NCBI GenBank assembly: GCA_022059125.1
Contig: JAEUWY010000015.1
Span: 868,001-932,000 of the forward strand
Source of the DNA: Corynespora cassiicola
Lineage: Eukaryota; Ascomycota; Dothideomycetes; Pleosporales; Corynesporascaceae
DNA length: 64,000 nucleotides
Direction: 5' to 3'
A program made the translations under genes and the position numbers. Shown here piece after piece: positions 52,403 through 64,000 of this stretch; the first letter of the stretch is position 1; every line of letters begins with the position of its first letter. Under the pieces are notes generated by a model. It was not told the origin of the DNA, ran no database searches, and worked only from the letters and a program-made list of their open reading frames with translations.

Positions 52403-54297
52403 TCATGTCCATGCCTCCTTTCTCGGCTTCAGCCTGACATCTAATGCGCCCATAGACAATGTGAAGGTATCGATTGTATCCTCCAACACCCTCTTTCCAT
52501 CCTCGCCCTCGGCAAACTCGACGTCAAATCCCCACACCAGATTCGCAACCACACTCCGCATCTCCATGATAGCCAGCTTCTGACCAACACAGTTATAGGC
52601 CCCAAATCCAAACGGCATAAAAGCACTCTTATTCAAAACTCTGGCTTGCGTCTCGTCCTTGCCATCGGACTCTGCATACCATCTCTCAGGCCGGAACTCC
52701 AATGGCAGGGAAAAGTATCGTGGGTCGCGGTTCAGCGTGTGGATGGGCATCCATATGAGTGTTTCGCCAGGAATAAAGGTCCCGTCGGGTAGCGTGAAGC
52801 CCTCTGGCGGAGATTCCCTCTGGACACCTGAAGGCACGGCGGGGTGCAGGCGGAGGGTTTCGTGAATGATGCCGTCGAGAAGGGGACAGGATGAGAGGTC
52901 ATCGGCGTCAAGGAATGTTTTGGAGGATGCGGTTGTGGAGAGGGCTGTTCGGAGATCCGATTGCAGCTTTTGGTCTGCGCAAAGGTGGTAGATGAGCCAT
53001 GTTAGCTCTGCAGAGGTGGTGTCGCTGTGGCGGTGCTTTAGCAACATGTACAGAAGTGGAAATAGACTTGTGGTAGCTCACCTTCCTGCGATAATCACCA
53101 GACGACTATCGGCGTTGAGTTCGCGGGATATGTGGTCGTCGCTTGGGTCGAATAGCCAGCCGAACACATCTGGATCTTCGGGGGTGATCTCCGCTGTGTA
53201 TTAGTGCAAACTCCGGAACTGCGAGCGGAACTCATAACATACCTTCTTTCTCTCCACGAGCACCTTTTGCGCCCACGCCGCCATATTCAGCAAATCATCC
53301 GCACCACCAGGGATCCGCAAAAGTACGTGTACCAACCACACAATGTGCTGAAATACGCTAAAAGGCTTCATAGACTTGTGCAGCGTGGAAACCAGCTCAT
53401 CCTTCTCGCCCTTCTCCATCATGCCAAAGCTCCTGCTAAACGAGACATCCCCCATGACGTCGAAGCTGTAGTAATTCACCCAGTCCGAGATGCGTATCTT
53501 CTCGCCCGAGCGCTCGTGCAGTTGCTTCATCAGCAGCTGCGTAAGGCGATTCACACGCGGCTCGTATTCGCGCAGGGCTTTGGCGTTGAAGGCATGGTCC
53601 CAGGTGCGGCGGCGCTCGCGGTGCTCGGCTTTGATGCGCGTGGATTGCACAGAGGAGCCTTCGATGGACTTGCTGTTGTCGTACCAGGGGCCCTTTGTGC
53701 ATTTTGAGGCGGGGCCGTGGACGAGGGGGATGGCGTCTGCGGTTGCGATGCTGAGCTCGCGGGGCTGGTTGGTAGGTGAGCTTCGTACGTCCTGACATGG
53801 GTGATATGGGGGTTAGGACTTACACCAGTGCGTATGATGTCGGACTTGTATTCCTTGTGCAGATTTTCGACTACTCTGTACAGGTGCAGGTCTGGCACTA
53901 TGCTGTAGATGCTGTGGAGTTTGGATACCCGACTCAGAAACGGACCGGGAAACTGGTGGTATCAGCAAAAGAATACGGTACTGGAGAACTGGCATCGTAC
54001 TCTTCGAAGGCGATGGAAAAACACCCGATAGATAGCGATGCTTGCGAATAGAGCTGCAAAGTATGCAGAACCTATCAGGCAAGATTCTCGAAGTGCTCCA
54101 ACTATAGAGTTATCATTTGCATATTCGAGCGTGAAAAAAATGACCAAAACAGTCGAGTAGAATCCCACGAGTAAGTGGCCTTTGTTATCCCACTCCCCTC
54201 TATTGAATACTAGATGAGAGGCGAGCCCAAGCCCCGCGGCAATGACTTCGCTGGACATGAATTCCAGTAAGGAAACAGACAGACCGTGACGCTCCAT
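52403..54297 (-). CDS. cytochrome P450 monooxygenase with a long membrane N-terminus
   Basis: Five exons: 54297..54001, 53952..53824, 53764..53243, 53188..53082 and 53024..52403, with introns of 48, 59, 54 and 57 bp; 558 residues. The N-terminus has up to three hydrophobic segments, then the hinge RRFPGPFLSR. Splicing builds IRTG-PRELSI, VERKK-ITPEDPDVF and the I-helix IIAG-SDTTSAEL, which carries the oxygen-activating Asp-Thr. ETLRLHP is the K-helix ExxR; the heme loop is FMPFGFGAYNCVGQKLA with the Cys ligand. Such enzymes sit in the ER facing the cytosol. The multi-pass N-terminus is known in several fungal families, including tryprostatin-type hydroxylases. No biosynthetic partners flank it, so the substrate is unknown. 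Confidence 0.92.
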
Positions 54298-54822
54298 TGT
54301 GGAAGGCTATTTTGTCCACATGTACAAATATCGTGACAAGTGAGCTGCGACAAATAGTTGGTGAGGGGTGCGGGGTTAGAGGATGTTAGACCCGCTTTAA
54401 GATGTGACGGCAGCCAAGTGCCGGGCCGTAATTAGAAATGTCTACAATCATTGATAGGTTGTTTGAATCTTCTCGGCATATACATCCCTTCTTGTCGTGG
54501 TTTGGATCATGAACAAGAACTTACTGCCTAGCCTATAAGAGCAAGAGTGAAGGGAGCTTAGACCGAGCGATACTAGTTTAATCGCGTAATATCTTGGACC
54601 TGGTGTTGTAACCAAGTGCGTTTAGCCCGATTCGGTTGGAGGTAAGCGCATCACTTCTCGGCATCTTGTCCTCACATTCGGATAACTGAGCAAATGGATG
54701 TAAATGATCAGGTAAAATATAATTACTGTCTTGGTATCTCATGGTTCTTCGTGCCCGCCGTGATTGCATCATCGGTCATCCGCCGTTCATCGCCTGCATC
54801 AATCCAAGGCTAGCTTGGCGCT
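54298..54822. other. intergenic, no gene seen
   Basis: About 525 AT-rich bases: the promoter of the P450 gene and the 3' flank of the transporter gene, both minus strand. Confidence 0.5.
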
Positions 54823-56881
54823 CTAATTGAAAGCAGATTTCTCGGTCTTCTCGCCTTGCACCTCGACTACGCTCTCTTCATCCTCCTCTTTCCTTCCGAT
54901 ATAAGTACTCTCCTTCAAGTTGTTCAGAGCATCTTCCTCTCTATCAGCCTTGCGGAAAGTCAGGTAGAAACCGATACCACCGAACATGGCGACAACGGCT
55001 ACCGACCCGTAGTTCCAAACAAGAAGAGGGTCCTCCGAGAGACCGACAAGGGCCTGTCCAAGGGCAGCAGAAACGGCAGAGGTAGAGAGCGCAATGGCTT
55101 GGATGGTGGATCGCATATTCTGAGGAGCCTTGGTGTAGGCGTACCTAATGCAAATTAGCGGGGTATGCTTGAATGTCGGAACTCGTGACAACTCACTCTA
55201 GTTTGGTGATAGAAGCAAGGACTTCGGACATGCCGATCAAGCCATAGGGAAAGACCTGCACCCAGACCGAGATGTCGGCAGAGCAATCAGTACGGCCAGC
55301 CTTGACCTTGGCGTTAATGTCGCTACCACATGCAGACATGCTGTAGATGTAGTACTGAGTAACACAAGCCGAGACCATGGCAAAGGAGCTGAGAGCGAAT
55401 CCGGCCGTGATCTTCTTGATGGGGGTGAAGTTGATGTTCATCTTGCGAAGCATAGGGTAAACGCCAAAGTCCATGATAGGAATAACGATGACAATGAAGA
55501 TGGGGTTAAGCTTCGATACGATATCGTTGGGAGTCGATCCAAGATTCATGGTGCCGGCCTGAGAGACCAGATTGTTGGTCATTTGGTTGTAGGCCAGCCA
55601 GTAGAGTGGATACCAGAGGAAGACCTTGCAAGCAAGCAGCCCACGGCGAACCTCATCGACCCAAGCGTCGTCGAAAGTCATCCAAGCCGGTACCGTTTCT
55701 CCACGGGCACGAATCGCGCTAGGCTTGACCCTGTTCCAGAAATCGGGGTCGCGTAGGTTCTTCTTACTGTGATGGTATCAGCAAAACGATGTTTTCCGCG
55801 GTAATGCGCTCCGAGAAACTCACAGAGTAGATGGGTTCCAAGACCAACGTCCTTTGAAGGCCATCTTTATAAGCTTGGAAGCGTTGCCCATCACAGAGCC
55901 AGTGGGCGGCGCAAGCTTGTATGATTTCTTGAAATACAAGAGAATGCCTGGACACAACAGGTAACAGATTGTCGGAAGAGTGAAAGAAAGCCAAAAGCCG
56001 ACGAAGTGTTCGCTGTAAACCATAGCCAAGGAACCGGTAAGGGAGCCGAAGTTGATGAGCATGTAAAAGTAAATGTAGATGCGAGCCGTGGTAGCGGCGG
56101 GATCTACAATTTCCCTTTGGCCCTTCTTGTTTACACGCACGTAGGCCTTTGAATCCTTGTACTGCTCGGCAATGAGAGGAGAGATGTTGGATTTGAATCC
56201 ACCAGTTCCGACGCCCATGACGACAAGACCGACGGCGAAGACGGCAATGGCGGCATTGGGATGAACAATGACAGGGGGAATGGCGGAAATGATGAGGATA
56301 ACGTGGCCGACGAGAGCGACAATGTTAGAATACTGGATGGTAAGGTAACGTCCCCAGTATTGGTCGGCGAGATAAGCTCCCAAGAGCGGGGTGATGTAAC
56401 TCCAGAATTGGTTGACTGCAAGTACTATTAGTCGCAGATCAAGAAGCTTCAGAAAACATAAACGTACAAGTGGTCAATCCGGTAGAGGCACGCTGTCCCA
56501 GACCAAGAGCACCAGACCCGGGCTTCTTCAGGAAGCCTGCACCAGTGTTGGAGCCAGGAGGAAGGTCCTTCTGGATAAAGTTGACGACTAGCGATACAGT
56601 TAGCATCCGAGATCGTACAAGTTGAAAATGACGAACTTACAGACAGCACTCGTTCCATAGTAACTGAAACGTTCAGCAAATTCCACAAAAGCCACAGTCC
56701 AGGCCGTCCATGGGATTCGGCCCGGGACTCGGGGAAGAGTAGCCCATTCTTCCTCGGTGGGAAATGGTCGCACAAGCCCCGCGCTCTCGTCGTGGAGAGA
56801 GTTGGAAGTGCTGGTGTCCAGAGGCACGGGGTCCAAAACGGAACCCCCCTTTGTGATCTCCAGGCTGGTCTTGGTGGCCAT
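54823..56881 (-). CDS. PTR2: PTR2-type proton-coupled peptide transporter
   Basis: Five exons: 56881..56641, 56587..56468, 56415..55824, 55766..55197 and 55144..54823 (introns 52-57 bp), 614 residues with about 12 membrane helices. The start MATKTSLEITK follows a TATA-like ATATATAG about 65 bp upstream. The POT/PTR signature is intact: ERFSYYGTSAV-F near the N-terminus, the loop GAYLADQYWGRYLTIQYSN, and YFYMLINFGSLTG. The fungal-specific central loop and the C-terminal acidic tail (EEDEESVVEVQGEK) are present. The protein imports di- and tripeptides across the plasma membrane with protons. Nitrogen-source regulation is usual for the family; I did not find a diagnostic cluster of sites. Confidence 0.93.
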
Positions 56882-58682
56882 TTTGGACGAGAGTTGTATC
56901 AAATGCAGAGCCCTGGAGAGGGTAGTGGGCGCGGGTACAGCCTGGATATATAGCTGCAACCAGGGCTTATGCCGAAAAATTAACGGCAAGTGGCCTGGGA
57001 GTGTTGTACATGGGTAGCACGCGATGGTGAATGCACTCTCACCGATAGTGGGAGCTCTCACTTCTCAAAGGAGCAGGACAGCTGATTCTCCAGCGCTGTT
57101 ATCGCGAAGCGCATGGTCGGCAAACGGTTCCAAGACTCTAGACCAGGTCGAAGGAATGGAAGCTCAACGTTAACCGCTGCTAAGCGCCTCTTTGGCGGGT
57201 TCCAAGACGGTGGTAGATAGCCCAGAGTCCGGGGTGTTGGGGAAGCAAGGGCCATGAGTGGTCGCAGAATTGCGCTTGGATGCCGCCATGCTGCTATGAA
57301 GGCTGATAAAAGAAGTAGCAAGACCGCGCCGCGATAAATGTTATCGCCTTGTTTGTGGAATCGTGTGCAGTTTTTGCCTGCCAAGTCGTTGGCAAATTTG
57401 GCGACCTTCCAGAACAGGCTGGTGATACCTCTAGCCAAGGGCTTGGAATGTGGTAGCGCGACACAACAGAACAACATGTCCAGCTTCACTGGTCAATTTG
57501 CCGGAGCCTCACTCAAATCATCGACCGAGATCGTGTATCTGATTCCTGCCCTTAATCGCATCGAACGGTGCTGAGCTGCGGTACGAATGGTGGCAACATG
57601 GTCGTTGATCATGCCGCGTTTTTCTTAGTAGCAGGCGTGCCTCGTGTTTGGCTCATGATCTTGACTGAAGGTAGATCGTTTCTGCTATCGTATCACAAGC
57701 AGCGCATAGAACTCGAGATGGGGCAAAAGCGCTCACACCATGCCGAGCGGCTGGATCCATGAATGTGCCTGCACTGTGCTATCACTTGCCTCATGCACAG
57801 CTACCACCATCCCTGCCGATGCATCGCTTCCACCTTCTCGGAATTTCTAGCCTTGCAAGTCCCCACATCCTTCAGAGCTATCACATTTTACCGCGTTTAT
57901 CTCTAGATCATTCAAACTTGAAAAAGGTGTTGACTCTTTCCCCTATGCTCTTATCTCGCACAATCGGTTGTTTTCACACTTTTATATCTGTTTCCAAAAA
58001 AGGTGCATAAGCTTACCCTGCCGAACTTATAGGCAATATTAATCAGATTATTCAGTTTCAAATTTTTCTCCATGAAAAAAATGAGATTTTATCGGTTAAC
58101 CGGCGCCTACTGATTTCTACAGCAATATCAACAACATTAACATCGACCCTAGCTGTTTTTTTTTAAACCTCTCGAAGCAAGAATCCAGGTAGCTCGACCT
58201 GCTGTTTTGAAGATTAGAGTAGGATACGCTCAACTCACTGGTATCAACACGTGCAGTTGACTATTGTATCTCTGGCTGATTTCACACTCTTGTATAGTGC
58301 ATCAGGTTTGCTTAGGTCGACAGCCAACTAACAGCTACACTCAGTACGCACAGAATTATATGCGCATGATTCCAGGCTTATGTCATATAATTTACTTGAC
58401 AGAGGGACTTCCTCGGAGGTTGAATCCAATGCAAATTACTTTAACACACATGTTTCATATCTGATTACATTAGAAAATTGTTGGAAAACAACACGTCATT
58501 CTCCCGGAATTCTCAACATATAAACCAATGCAACACCAAGCACCTGAGAACAATCGGACTTTGGAACAAAGCATGAGAAACAACCAGAGGAAAGAAACAC
58601 CAGATATGACGAGCGAGCTATAAGCACTAGTGTTCATAAGAGTTTTCAGTCAGGTACAGCCTCAGCTTACTGTCCCACCAAT
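56882..58682. other. AT-rich intergenic region, about 1.8 kb, no supported gene
   Basis: The first 200 bp are the PTR2 promoter (TATA-like element near 56945-56951). A 143-codon minus-strand frame at 57058-57489 has no domain and lies in the promoter, so I treat it as chance. The rest is AT-rich with T-runs and no repeats of note. Confidence 0.5.
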
Positions 58683-59576
58683 ATGTACCATCATTTGGAA
58701 GGTCCGCACTTGTCGGGCGAATCAGATATCTTAAGCCCTTGTCTTGAAATCGAGCTAGAATCAGAGAAATCCCAACTCGTTAAAGATATGGACCCCTCTG
58801 AGGCTCATTCCCGTGACAATCACGAGTCGTCATCCACTCATACAGATGATTCGAAGGTCACTGCTCCAGTCCATGAAGTGGAAAATGCTCGATCGGGCGA
58901 AAATTGCGTTGCAAATACGGATAATGGAAATCCTAAGGATATGATATCCCATGGATGCGCCCTTGGAACCAAAGCCCTCATTCCGGATCTTGAGGCTAGA
59001 GGCCTCTGGACACCAGGAGAACTCGTCATTCTTGTTCGAACCGCAGAACAGCGCATCCCATGGGCTGATACCATGATACTTCTGCCTAATAGATCGCGCG
59101 ATACTGCACGTAGAATGCTTGGTGTCTTAAAAGACAACAAAACCATCAGTATCCCACTACGTCGATTTAATCATGCGGAGGTACCCCAAAAAGACATTGA
59201 TGAGATACTTCGAGAGGCAGCCGATTTTGACAAAATAGCATACTGCATGCAGTACGGAGAAATCGCTAGGGAAAATCCGAATGGAGTAGAGAGGCAACTC
59301 GATCAGAACAAGCGCCGAGCTCGAGGAATGTTGAGCTTCTGGACATTGGAAGAGGACGAACAACTCCTTCGCATGTATGTCTATGATTGCAAAGGAGTCA
59401 AAGAGATCGTTAAAGCGTTACCGAGGAAGAGTCTCGCCATGTGCAAATCACGCATTACTTATCACGCAATGGGAGTCCCAGAGGCCGTCGGGTACACCGG
59501 ACCAACTGTGGCTTATCAGAGATGGATCAAGAAAAAAATGATTTCTCGGCCGGATGGTAAAGAGGATCTCCTTTAG
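58683..59576 (+). CDS. Myb/SANT-like protein with two Trp-anchored motifs
   Basis: Single exon, 297 residues, AT-rich codons. The first 85 residues are acidic and Ser-rich. Two motifs follow the Myb-like pattern of an initial Trp, an acidic stretch and a recognition helix: GLWTPGELVILVRTAEQRI with LLPNRSRDTARRML at about residues 105-145, and SFWTLEEDEQLLRMYVYDC with LPRKSLAMCKSRI at about 220-260. The tail is basic (RWIKKKM). Nuclear DNA binding is a reasonable inference. The gene stands alone between two AT-rich gaps of 1.3-1.8 kb. A start at the internal Met of MDPSEAH is possible. Confidence 0.7.
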   Translation: MYHHLEGPHLSGESDILSPCLEIELESEKSQLVKDMDPSEAHSRDNHESSSTHTDDSKVTAPVHEVENARSGENCVANTDNGNPKDMISHGCALGTKALIPDLEARGLWTPGELVILVRTAEQRIPWADTMILLPNRSRDTARRMLGVLKDNKTISIPLRRFNHAEVPQKDIDEILREAADFDKIAYCMQYGEIARENPNGVERQLDQNKRRARGMLSFWTLEEDEQLLRMYVYDCKGVKEIVKALPRKSLAMCKSRITYHAMGVPEAVGYTGPTVAYQRWIKKKMISRPDGKEDLL

Positions 59577-60882
59577 TTCAGATACTGATGCCTGATGTTT
59601 GACTTTCGGATGAGTACTGCAGGATATAAAGCACAGTCACTATGGTTGTTGCTTATACTCCATACCTGTATTTAGCAGCCGTGGAGATTGTGACTTATAA
59701 ATTAACACTGTTATACAACTAGTGAGGCTTGTCTCGTGATGTAGTCTAAATCTAAATTGCCTGCCAAAATGTTAGTTTTATAAAGCTAGAATAGCGTAGT
59801 GTTAACTTGCTTTCTTTATTGTGCTCAGAAGAAGGTCTATAGCTTAGACTTCATTCTTGACGGTGTATATATACCAATACTATGCTGTTTATAGGCCTTA
59901 GACCTGGGGAGTTAGTAGTTCTTCACTAAAATAATTTTCCTGTAAGAAATGTCGATGCTTGCTCTTTGTCGCGATACTGAAAAGAAATAGTACAACTTAG
60001 CGTCTTTGTACCGGAATAGAAGGAACAGGACGATTCTTCTACAAGATTGGCATTAGAATGGAGAGTGCCATCTTGCAGGAAGATGCATACTGAATTATCT
60101 TAACACTCTATCTACTCCAGACGCCTAGACTTTTCATTTTTATCTGCATAGCCCAAGGTCTCCCGCCGTCGGCCACTGTAATCGAAAGCCAGACGAATAT
60201 AAATGTCAAAATGACCCGCTTAATTTCGCCCTATCTCGCGATCAAGCATTTTTGGGTAGATGAACGGCCATCTCGGACGGTTATACTTTCCCCAAGGGGC
60301 TAAGATGGACGAAAGGTGGAGATGTGGAGAACCCCGGTCTCTGAAACTGGGCATCGCGTCTGATTCGTCCCGGAGGAACAGCCTCCGAAGCCGGACGACG
60401 AACTGCTAACCTCAACACGGTAGGAGTTGAGTTGACTATTTCATCATCATCCTAGCTCCGACGCGGAGAAATTCATAGGTCTTTGCTCCCTCTCCTTCAT
60501 GCTACCTGGACTGTTGCAAAATCATATATTTCAGCTTGCCAGTCAATTGAACAGAGCGAGTTGATGGCTTGCGACACGGCGAGACTGTTTGCTGATGGCG
60601 GCACATTGCAAGAGTTCCATCAACCTCAAGAAGCGCATCTTCATAAGACATGCGCACCTTATTAGACACGGATCTGGGCGGCTTAGCGGGGCTCCTGACT
60701 GGCTTCTCGACTGGTCTAGGGCCACATGCTAGTAGCAATAGCGCCACACGTGCGACAGGAAGCACCGCTCGGAGTTGATGCGCATGGGATTTATATATCA
60801 TGTTGCATCCCTTTCTTGAGGGGTTGGTTCATCACACTCAACAACACTCTATGTTTCTTGGCCGACTGTACGAACCGGCGTC
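59577..60882. other. AT-rich intergenic region, about 1.3 kb, no gene seen
   Basis: 3' flank of the Myb-like gene and promoter of the permease gene. A TATA-like TTATATAT lies at 60791-60798. No RNA gene or repeat is recognised. Confidence 0.5.
60791..60798 (+). promoter_or_regulatory. TATA-like element of the permease gene
   Basis: TTATATAT about 90 bp upstream of the ATG at 60883. Confidence 0.5.
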
Positions 60883-62560
60883 ATGACCGACAAAGATACA
60901 GACCTTCCGATCAAGGACAGAGCAGACACCATAGAAAGTGCGCCACAGTACATTCCTGAAGAGCAGGGGGAGGGTGGTCCGATCAATGCCTCCGGTCATG
61001 CGCAAGAGCTAGAGAGAAACTTTAGCCTGGTGTCTCTGGCAGGCATTGGAATCACGACAGGCAATGTCTGGCCAGCTGTCGGAGGCAGCATCCTAGTTGC
61101 GCTCTACAATGGCGGACCGCCAGGTACCTCGGCTATTCCATTATACTGTGCATGAAGAAATCTAAGAAAAGGAAGGTGTCATATTCGAGTTCATCACCGT
61201 ATCAGTCTTTTACTGGACCGTCGCCCTCAGCATCGCCGAACTTGCCAGCGCAATCCCATCATCGGCTGGTGTATACCACTGGGCAACCGTAACTCCGGGT
61301 AGAAAATGGGGTCGCTTCATCGGGTACCTCGCAGGCTGGTGGAACTATCTTGCGTGGGTCTTCGGCGCGGCCTCCATGTCGTCGATTCTCGGCAACACAA
61401 TCGTCCAGATGTACGCACTGCACCACCCCGAGTTCGTGGCGCAGAGCTGGCACGTCTTTATTGTGTACATCATAATGACCTGGCTTGCTTGCCTGAGCGT
61501 GTGCTTCTTCAACCGTGCGATGCCGCTGTTGAATCAGTCCGGAATCTTCTTCGTCATTGCGGGCTTCTTCATCACCGTCATAGTATTGGCCGTCATGCCA
61601 GGGCGCGACGGCCGGCCTCCACACGCCAACAATGCATTTGTATGGAAGGATTGGACAGCCGATATTGGATACCCGGATGGATTCGTCTTCGTCGCCGGTA
61701 TGCTGAACGGCGCCTACGCGGTCGGGGTGCCGGACGTGGTGTCACACCTTGCTGAGGAAATTCCCAACCCTGCGCGCAATGTACCCATCGCCATCGGTCT
61801 GCAGTACGCAATTGGATTTGTGACCGGTCTGGCGTACTTGATCGCGGTCATGTATGCCATCAACGACTATGACGCACTTTTCGAGAGCGCGTACCCGATT
61901 GCGGAGATCTATCGACAGGGCACCGGATCCGCAAACGGGGCGACAGGCCTACTTGTACTCGTATTGATATGCATCTCCATATGCGTGGTGGGCTTATACA
62001 TTACCGCGGGGCGCACGCTGTGGACGCTGGCCCGGGACAACGCCACCCCGTTCGCGACACGACTCTCCAAAGTTGACAGGCGCCACGGCGTGCCCTTGAC
62101 AGCGACCCTGGCGACGGCCCTGCTGGTCACGGTGCTCGGATGCATATACGTGGGCAGCACGACAGCATTCAACGCCTTCGCCGGCAGCTTCATTTGCATG
62201 TCGTCGTCTTCATACATTGCGGCCATCCTGCCGCATGTGCTTACGGGCCGCAAGAACATACATTTCGGCCCCTTCAACCTCAACTACGGTCCCTTGGGGT
62301 TTTTATTGAATGGCGTCGCGTGCGCATACATGGTGGTGTGGTTCGTTATATACTGCATGCCATTCGCTCTCCCGGTCACTGCTGCAAGCATGAACTATGC
62401 GAGCTTACTGTGGGGCGGCTTCACCCTCTTCCTACTCCTTTGGTGGACTTTTGGCGCCAGGAAGGACTACGTGGGGCCGCGGACTACGGGCGGACAGACT
62501 GAGATGGACTTGGTGAGAGATGGGGCGCACATTGTTCTGGAAGGCAAGGCGAAGGATTGA
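60883..62560 (+). CDS. APC-family permease, GABA/choline type
   Basis: Exons 60883..61123 and 61176..62560 (52-bp intron), 541 residues, about 12 membrane helices. The junction reads NGGPPG-VIFEFITVS. Family marks: ERNFSLVSLAGIGITTGNVW at the start of helix 1, SIAELASAIPSSAGVYHWA after helix 2, GRKWGRFIGYLAGWWN, and HLAEEIPNPARNVP before helix 6, the pattern of the amino acid/choline transporter group that includes yeast Uga4 and Hnm1. It probably imports GABA, choline or related amines across the plasma membrane with protons. No catabolic partner gene adjoins. Confidence 0.9.
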
Positions 62561-63381
62561 GGCGGACCCGGCATACAGGTACGCGCCATGGCGAGAAGAC
62601 TGAAAAAAGTGAGAATCGTAGATGTATAGTATGATATGCGAGGAATGCAATCATGGAAGCTGTTCGAAATGTCTCGATGCGATAGAGGTTCTCGCACTTG
62701 TGTAGTTTCTCGACCGAATGGCCCACCCGACTCCTTTGCCCTTTGTAGGCAGGAGTGAAACAATGCCATTGGCGTCATTCCGAGAGATATCATTAGCACA
62801 TTACCAAGCAACGGCTTGCATATCCGGGTCCCCGCCAAGCATATTGTCCGCCTCTGAACCCCTCACTACGCCCTGCAACGCCTTCCGAGTATATTGGTTT
62901 GGGTCACCCACAGCATCACAATACGGTACCCGAATCATTATCAGCATAGCCGTCTATGTCATCAGTGCCGAGATGCCCGGAGCGAATTGTGACGCCGGCT
63001 TACGAATAAACGTGGTAGAGACATGGAAGTCAGAACCATGGTTGATGAGCGGTGACGCGCCAAGCTTCTAGAAGGGCCTGCATGCTTTCGGGATATGCGA
63101 CATGGGTCGGAAGCGATGGTGGCGAGAAGCAAAATAGGTAGTGCGCTTCAAGGTAAACATGAACAGATGGACTGCAATGTTGTTGTAGAAGTCATTTAGA
63201 CGAATAAAACATTGATGTAATCATTATACTTTTCATACATTATGAACATTAGAAGCATAGAGAAAATCATGGAAGCTGGCGGCAAAGCAAGCTTATACCG
63301 AGATACCCAAAAGGGTGGGTATAGATCCCGAACGCCAATAATACGCCACAAATCCTCAATCGTAGCAGTGACCAAGAACAA
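62561..63381. other. intergenic between convergent genes, no gene seen
   Basis: About 820 bases holding two 3' flanks. A 118-codon plus-strand frame at 62718-63071 lacks any domain. Confidence 0.5.
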
Positions 63382-64000
63382 TCATTTCCCCAGAGGCCTG
63401 GCAACTGGCAATGTCTTGGTGCAGTCCTTCAAGTCGCTGAGATTGTTCACTCCGAGAAGGCTCATGCGAATGTAGGCCTTTGCGTAGTCTTCGTTCCAGT
63501 GAGGCTGATTGCCGACGAAAGCGAGCCACTCATCCTTGATGGACGGATGAACTGATAGCTTCTTGTCCGATGGAAGAACAAAAATTTTTGGGTTCTGCGG
63601 GTTCTGGAGGGTATCGTTGTAAAACTCGACATCCCAGACGCCCGGGGTGGTGTCAAGTGGAAATCCAGCCTTGGAGGGATCGACGAAGCGTTGTTTAGCC
63701 GAAGCATGCGCACCTACAAGAGCAGCAAGGTCATGTGCGCTGAAGCCCTTATCGTTGAATAGCTTGATCAGGTTGTCGGGTGTGTCGTTCGTATCCGGGA
63801 GGAGGCCAGTGGGAGCAGCCTTGGTGGCGTCTTTGCGGCCAACGAAAGTCCTGATGCGCGGACCCTTGGGGCAGGTAACGGTAGCGTGATTATGCGCATA
63901 CTGCGCGAGGTCTGCGTAACCAACGTTGAACTTTGATTGGACACCGCGGAGAAGAGTCCGGACGCTCTGCAAGCCATTGTTCTCGGGGCGATCTTGCTCG
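63382..64000 (-). CDS. fungal class II heme peroxidase, C-terminal part (cut by the window end)
   Basis: The frame enters at the window edge with EQDRPENNGLQSVRTLLRGV and ends at 63382; 206 residues are visible, so the N-terminus, with the expected secretion signal and distal heme His, is outside. Family marks: ADLAQYAHNHATVTCPKGPRIRTFVGRKDA, ALVGAHASAKQ with the proximal heme His, and PLDTTPGVWDVEFY. These belong to the ligninase-like secreted peroxidases also found in ascomycetes. It would oxidise phenolics with hydrogen peroxide outside the cell. The Mn- or Trp-radical residues that decide the subtype are not visible. Confidence 0.88.
   Translation of the reverse strand, partial: EQDRPENNGLQSVRTLLRGVQSKFNVGYADLAQYAHNHATVTCPKGPRIRTFVGRKDATKAAPTGLLPDTNDTPDNLIKLFNDKGFSAHDLAALVGAHASAKQRFVDPSKAGFPLDTTPGVWDVEFYNDTLQNPQNPKIFVLPSDKKLSVHPSIKDEWLAFVGNQPHWNEDYAKAYIRMSLLGVNNLSDLKDCTKTLPVARPLGK

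Noticed and set aside
1..64000. CRISPR arrays, 5S rRNA, transposases, LTRs or a secondary-metabolite core enzyme
   Set aside because: Looked for and not seen. The tandem repeats are short, direct and spacerless; no reverse transcriptase, transposase, PKS, NRPS or terpene synthase motif was found.

Overview
This 64 kb window comes from a filamentous ascomycete (Pezizomycotina). Dothideomycetes is my best guess, but no marker gene settles it. The genes are mostly single and unclustered, with short GT..AG introns (48-120 bp) carrying CTAAC/CTGAC-like branch sites and C/G-ending codons. Families typical of moulds are present: a HET-domain protein, a Clr5/ankyrin protein, a PhiA-like wall protein, an ApsB/Mto1-type microtubule-organising protein, a secreted tyrosinase and a fungal class II peroxidase. 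I see no CRISPR, operon, 5S rRNA, transposase or recognisable secondary-metabolite cluster.

Layout. 0-9.3 kb: a partial reading frame, a JJJ1-type DnaJ protein divergent from an SPX-RING protein, a HET protein and a four-helix membrane protein. 9.3-16.5 kb: a more AT-rich stretch with two intron-containing tRNA genes (Asp-GTC, Asn-GTT) and a large Clr5/ankyrin protein whose Clr5 segment is broken or oddly spliced. 16.5-28.5 kb: pyruvate decarboxylase, then a GC-rich leader with several 7-bp tandem arrays and a small upstream ORF, a BCK1-type MAP kinase kinase kinase of about 1,824 residues, and an acidic unknown protein followed by an in-frame TAG. 28.5-46.5 kb: a gene-poor stretch, secreted tyrosinase, a P-loop kinase-like protein, a second small four-helix membrane protein, a repeat protein with a [K/R]WA motif and a zinc-knuckle-like end, an alpha/beta hydrolase, PhiA, and a Cys-rich unknown. 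46.5-64 kb: an Ecd/SGT1-family protein divergent from ApsB, a five-exon cytochrome P450, a PTR2 peptide transporter, a Myb/SANT-like protein in AT-rich DNA, a GABA-type permease, and the C-terminal part of a class II peroxidase cut by the window edge.

Gene models were checked by reading-frame phase across each intron, and exon lengths of all complete models sum to multiples of three. Housekeeping genes (JJJ1, PDC, BCK1, Ecd, ApsB) are interspersed with accessory ones (HET, Clr5/ankyrin, Myb-like, small membrane proteins). No whole new system is demonstrable from sequence alone. The best candidates for something undescribed are the SPX-RING protein with a terminal CaaX box, the [K/R]WA-repeat/knuckle protein, the Cys-rich protein at 43.1-43.9 kb, the acidic gene with its in-frame TAG, and the repeat-laden leader of the MAP kinase kinase kinase.
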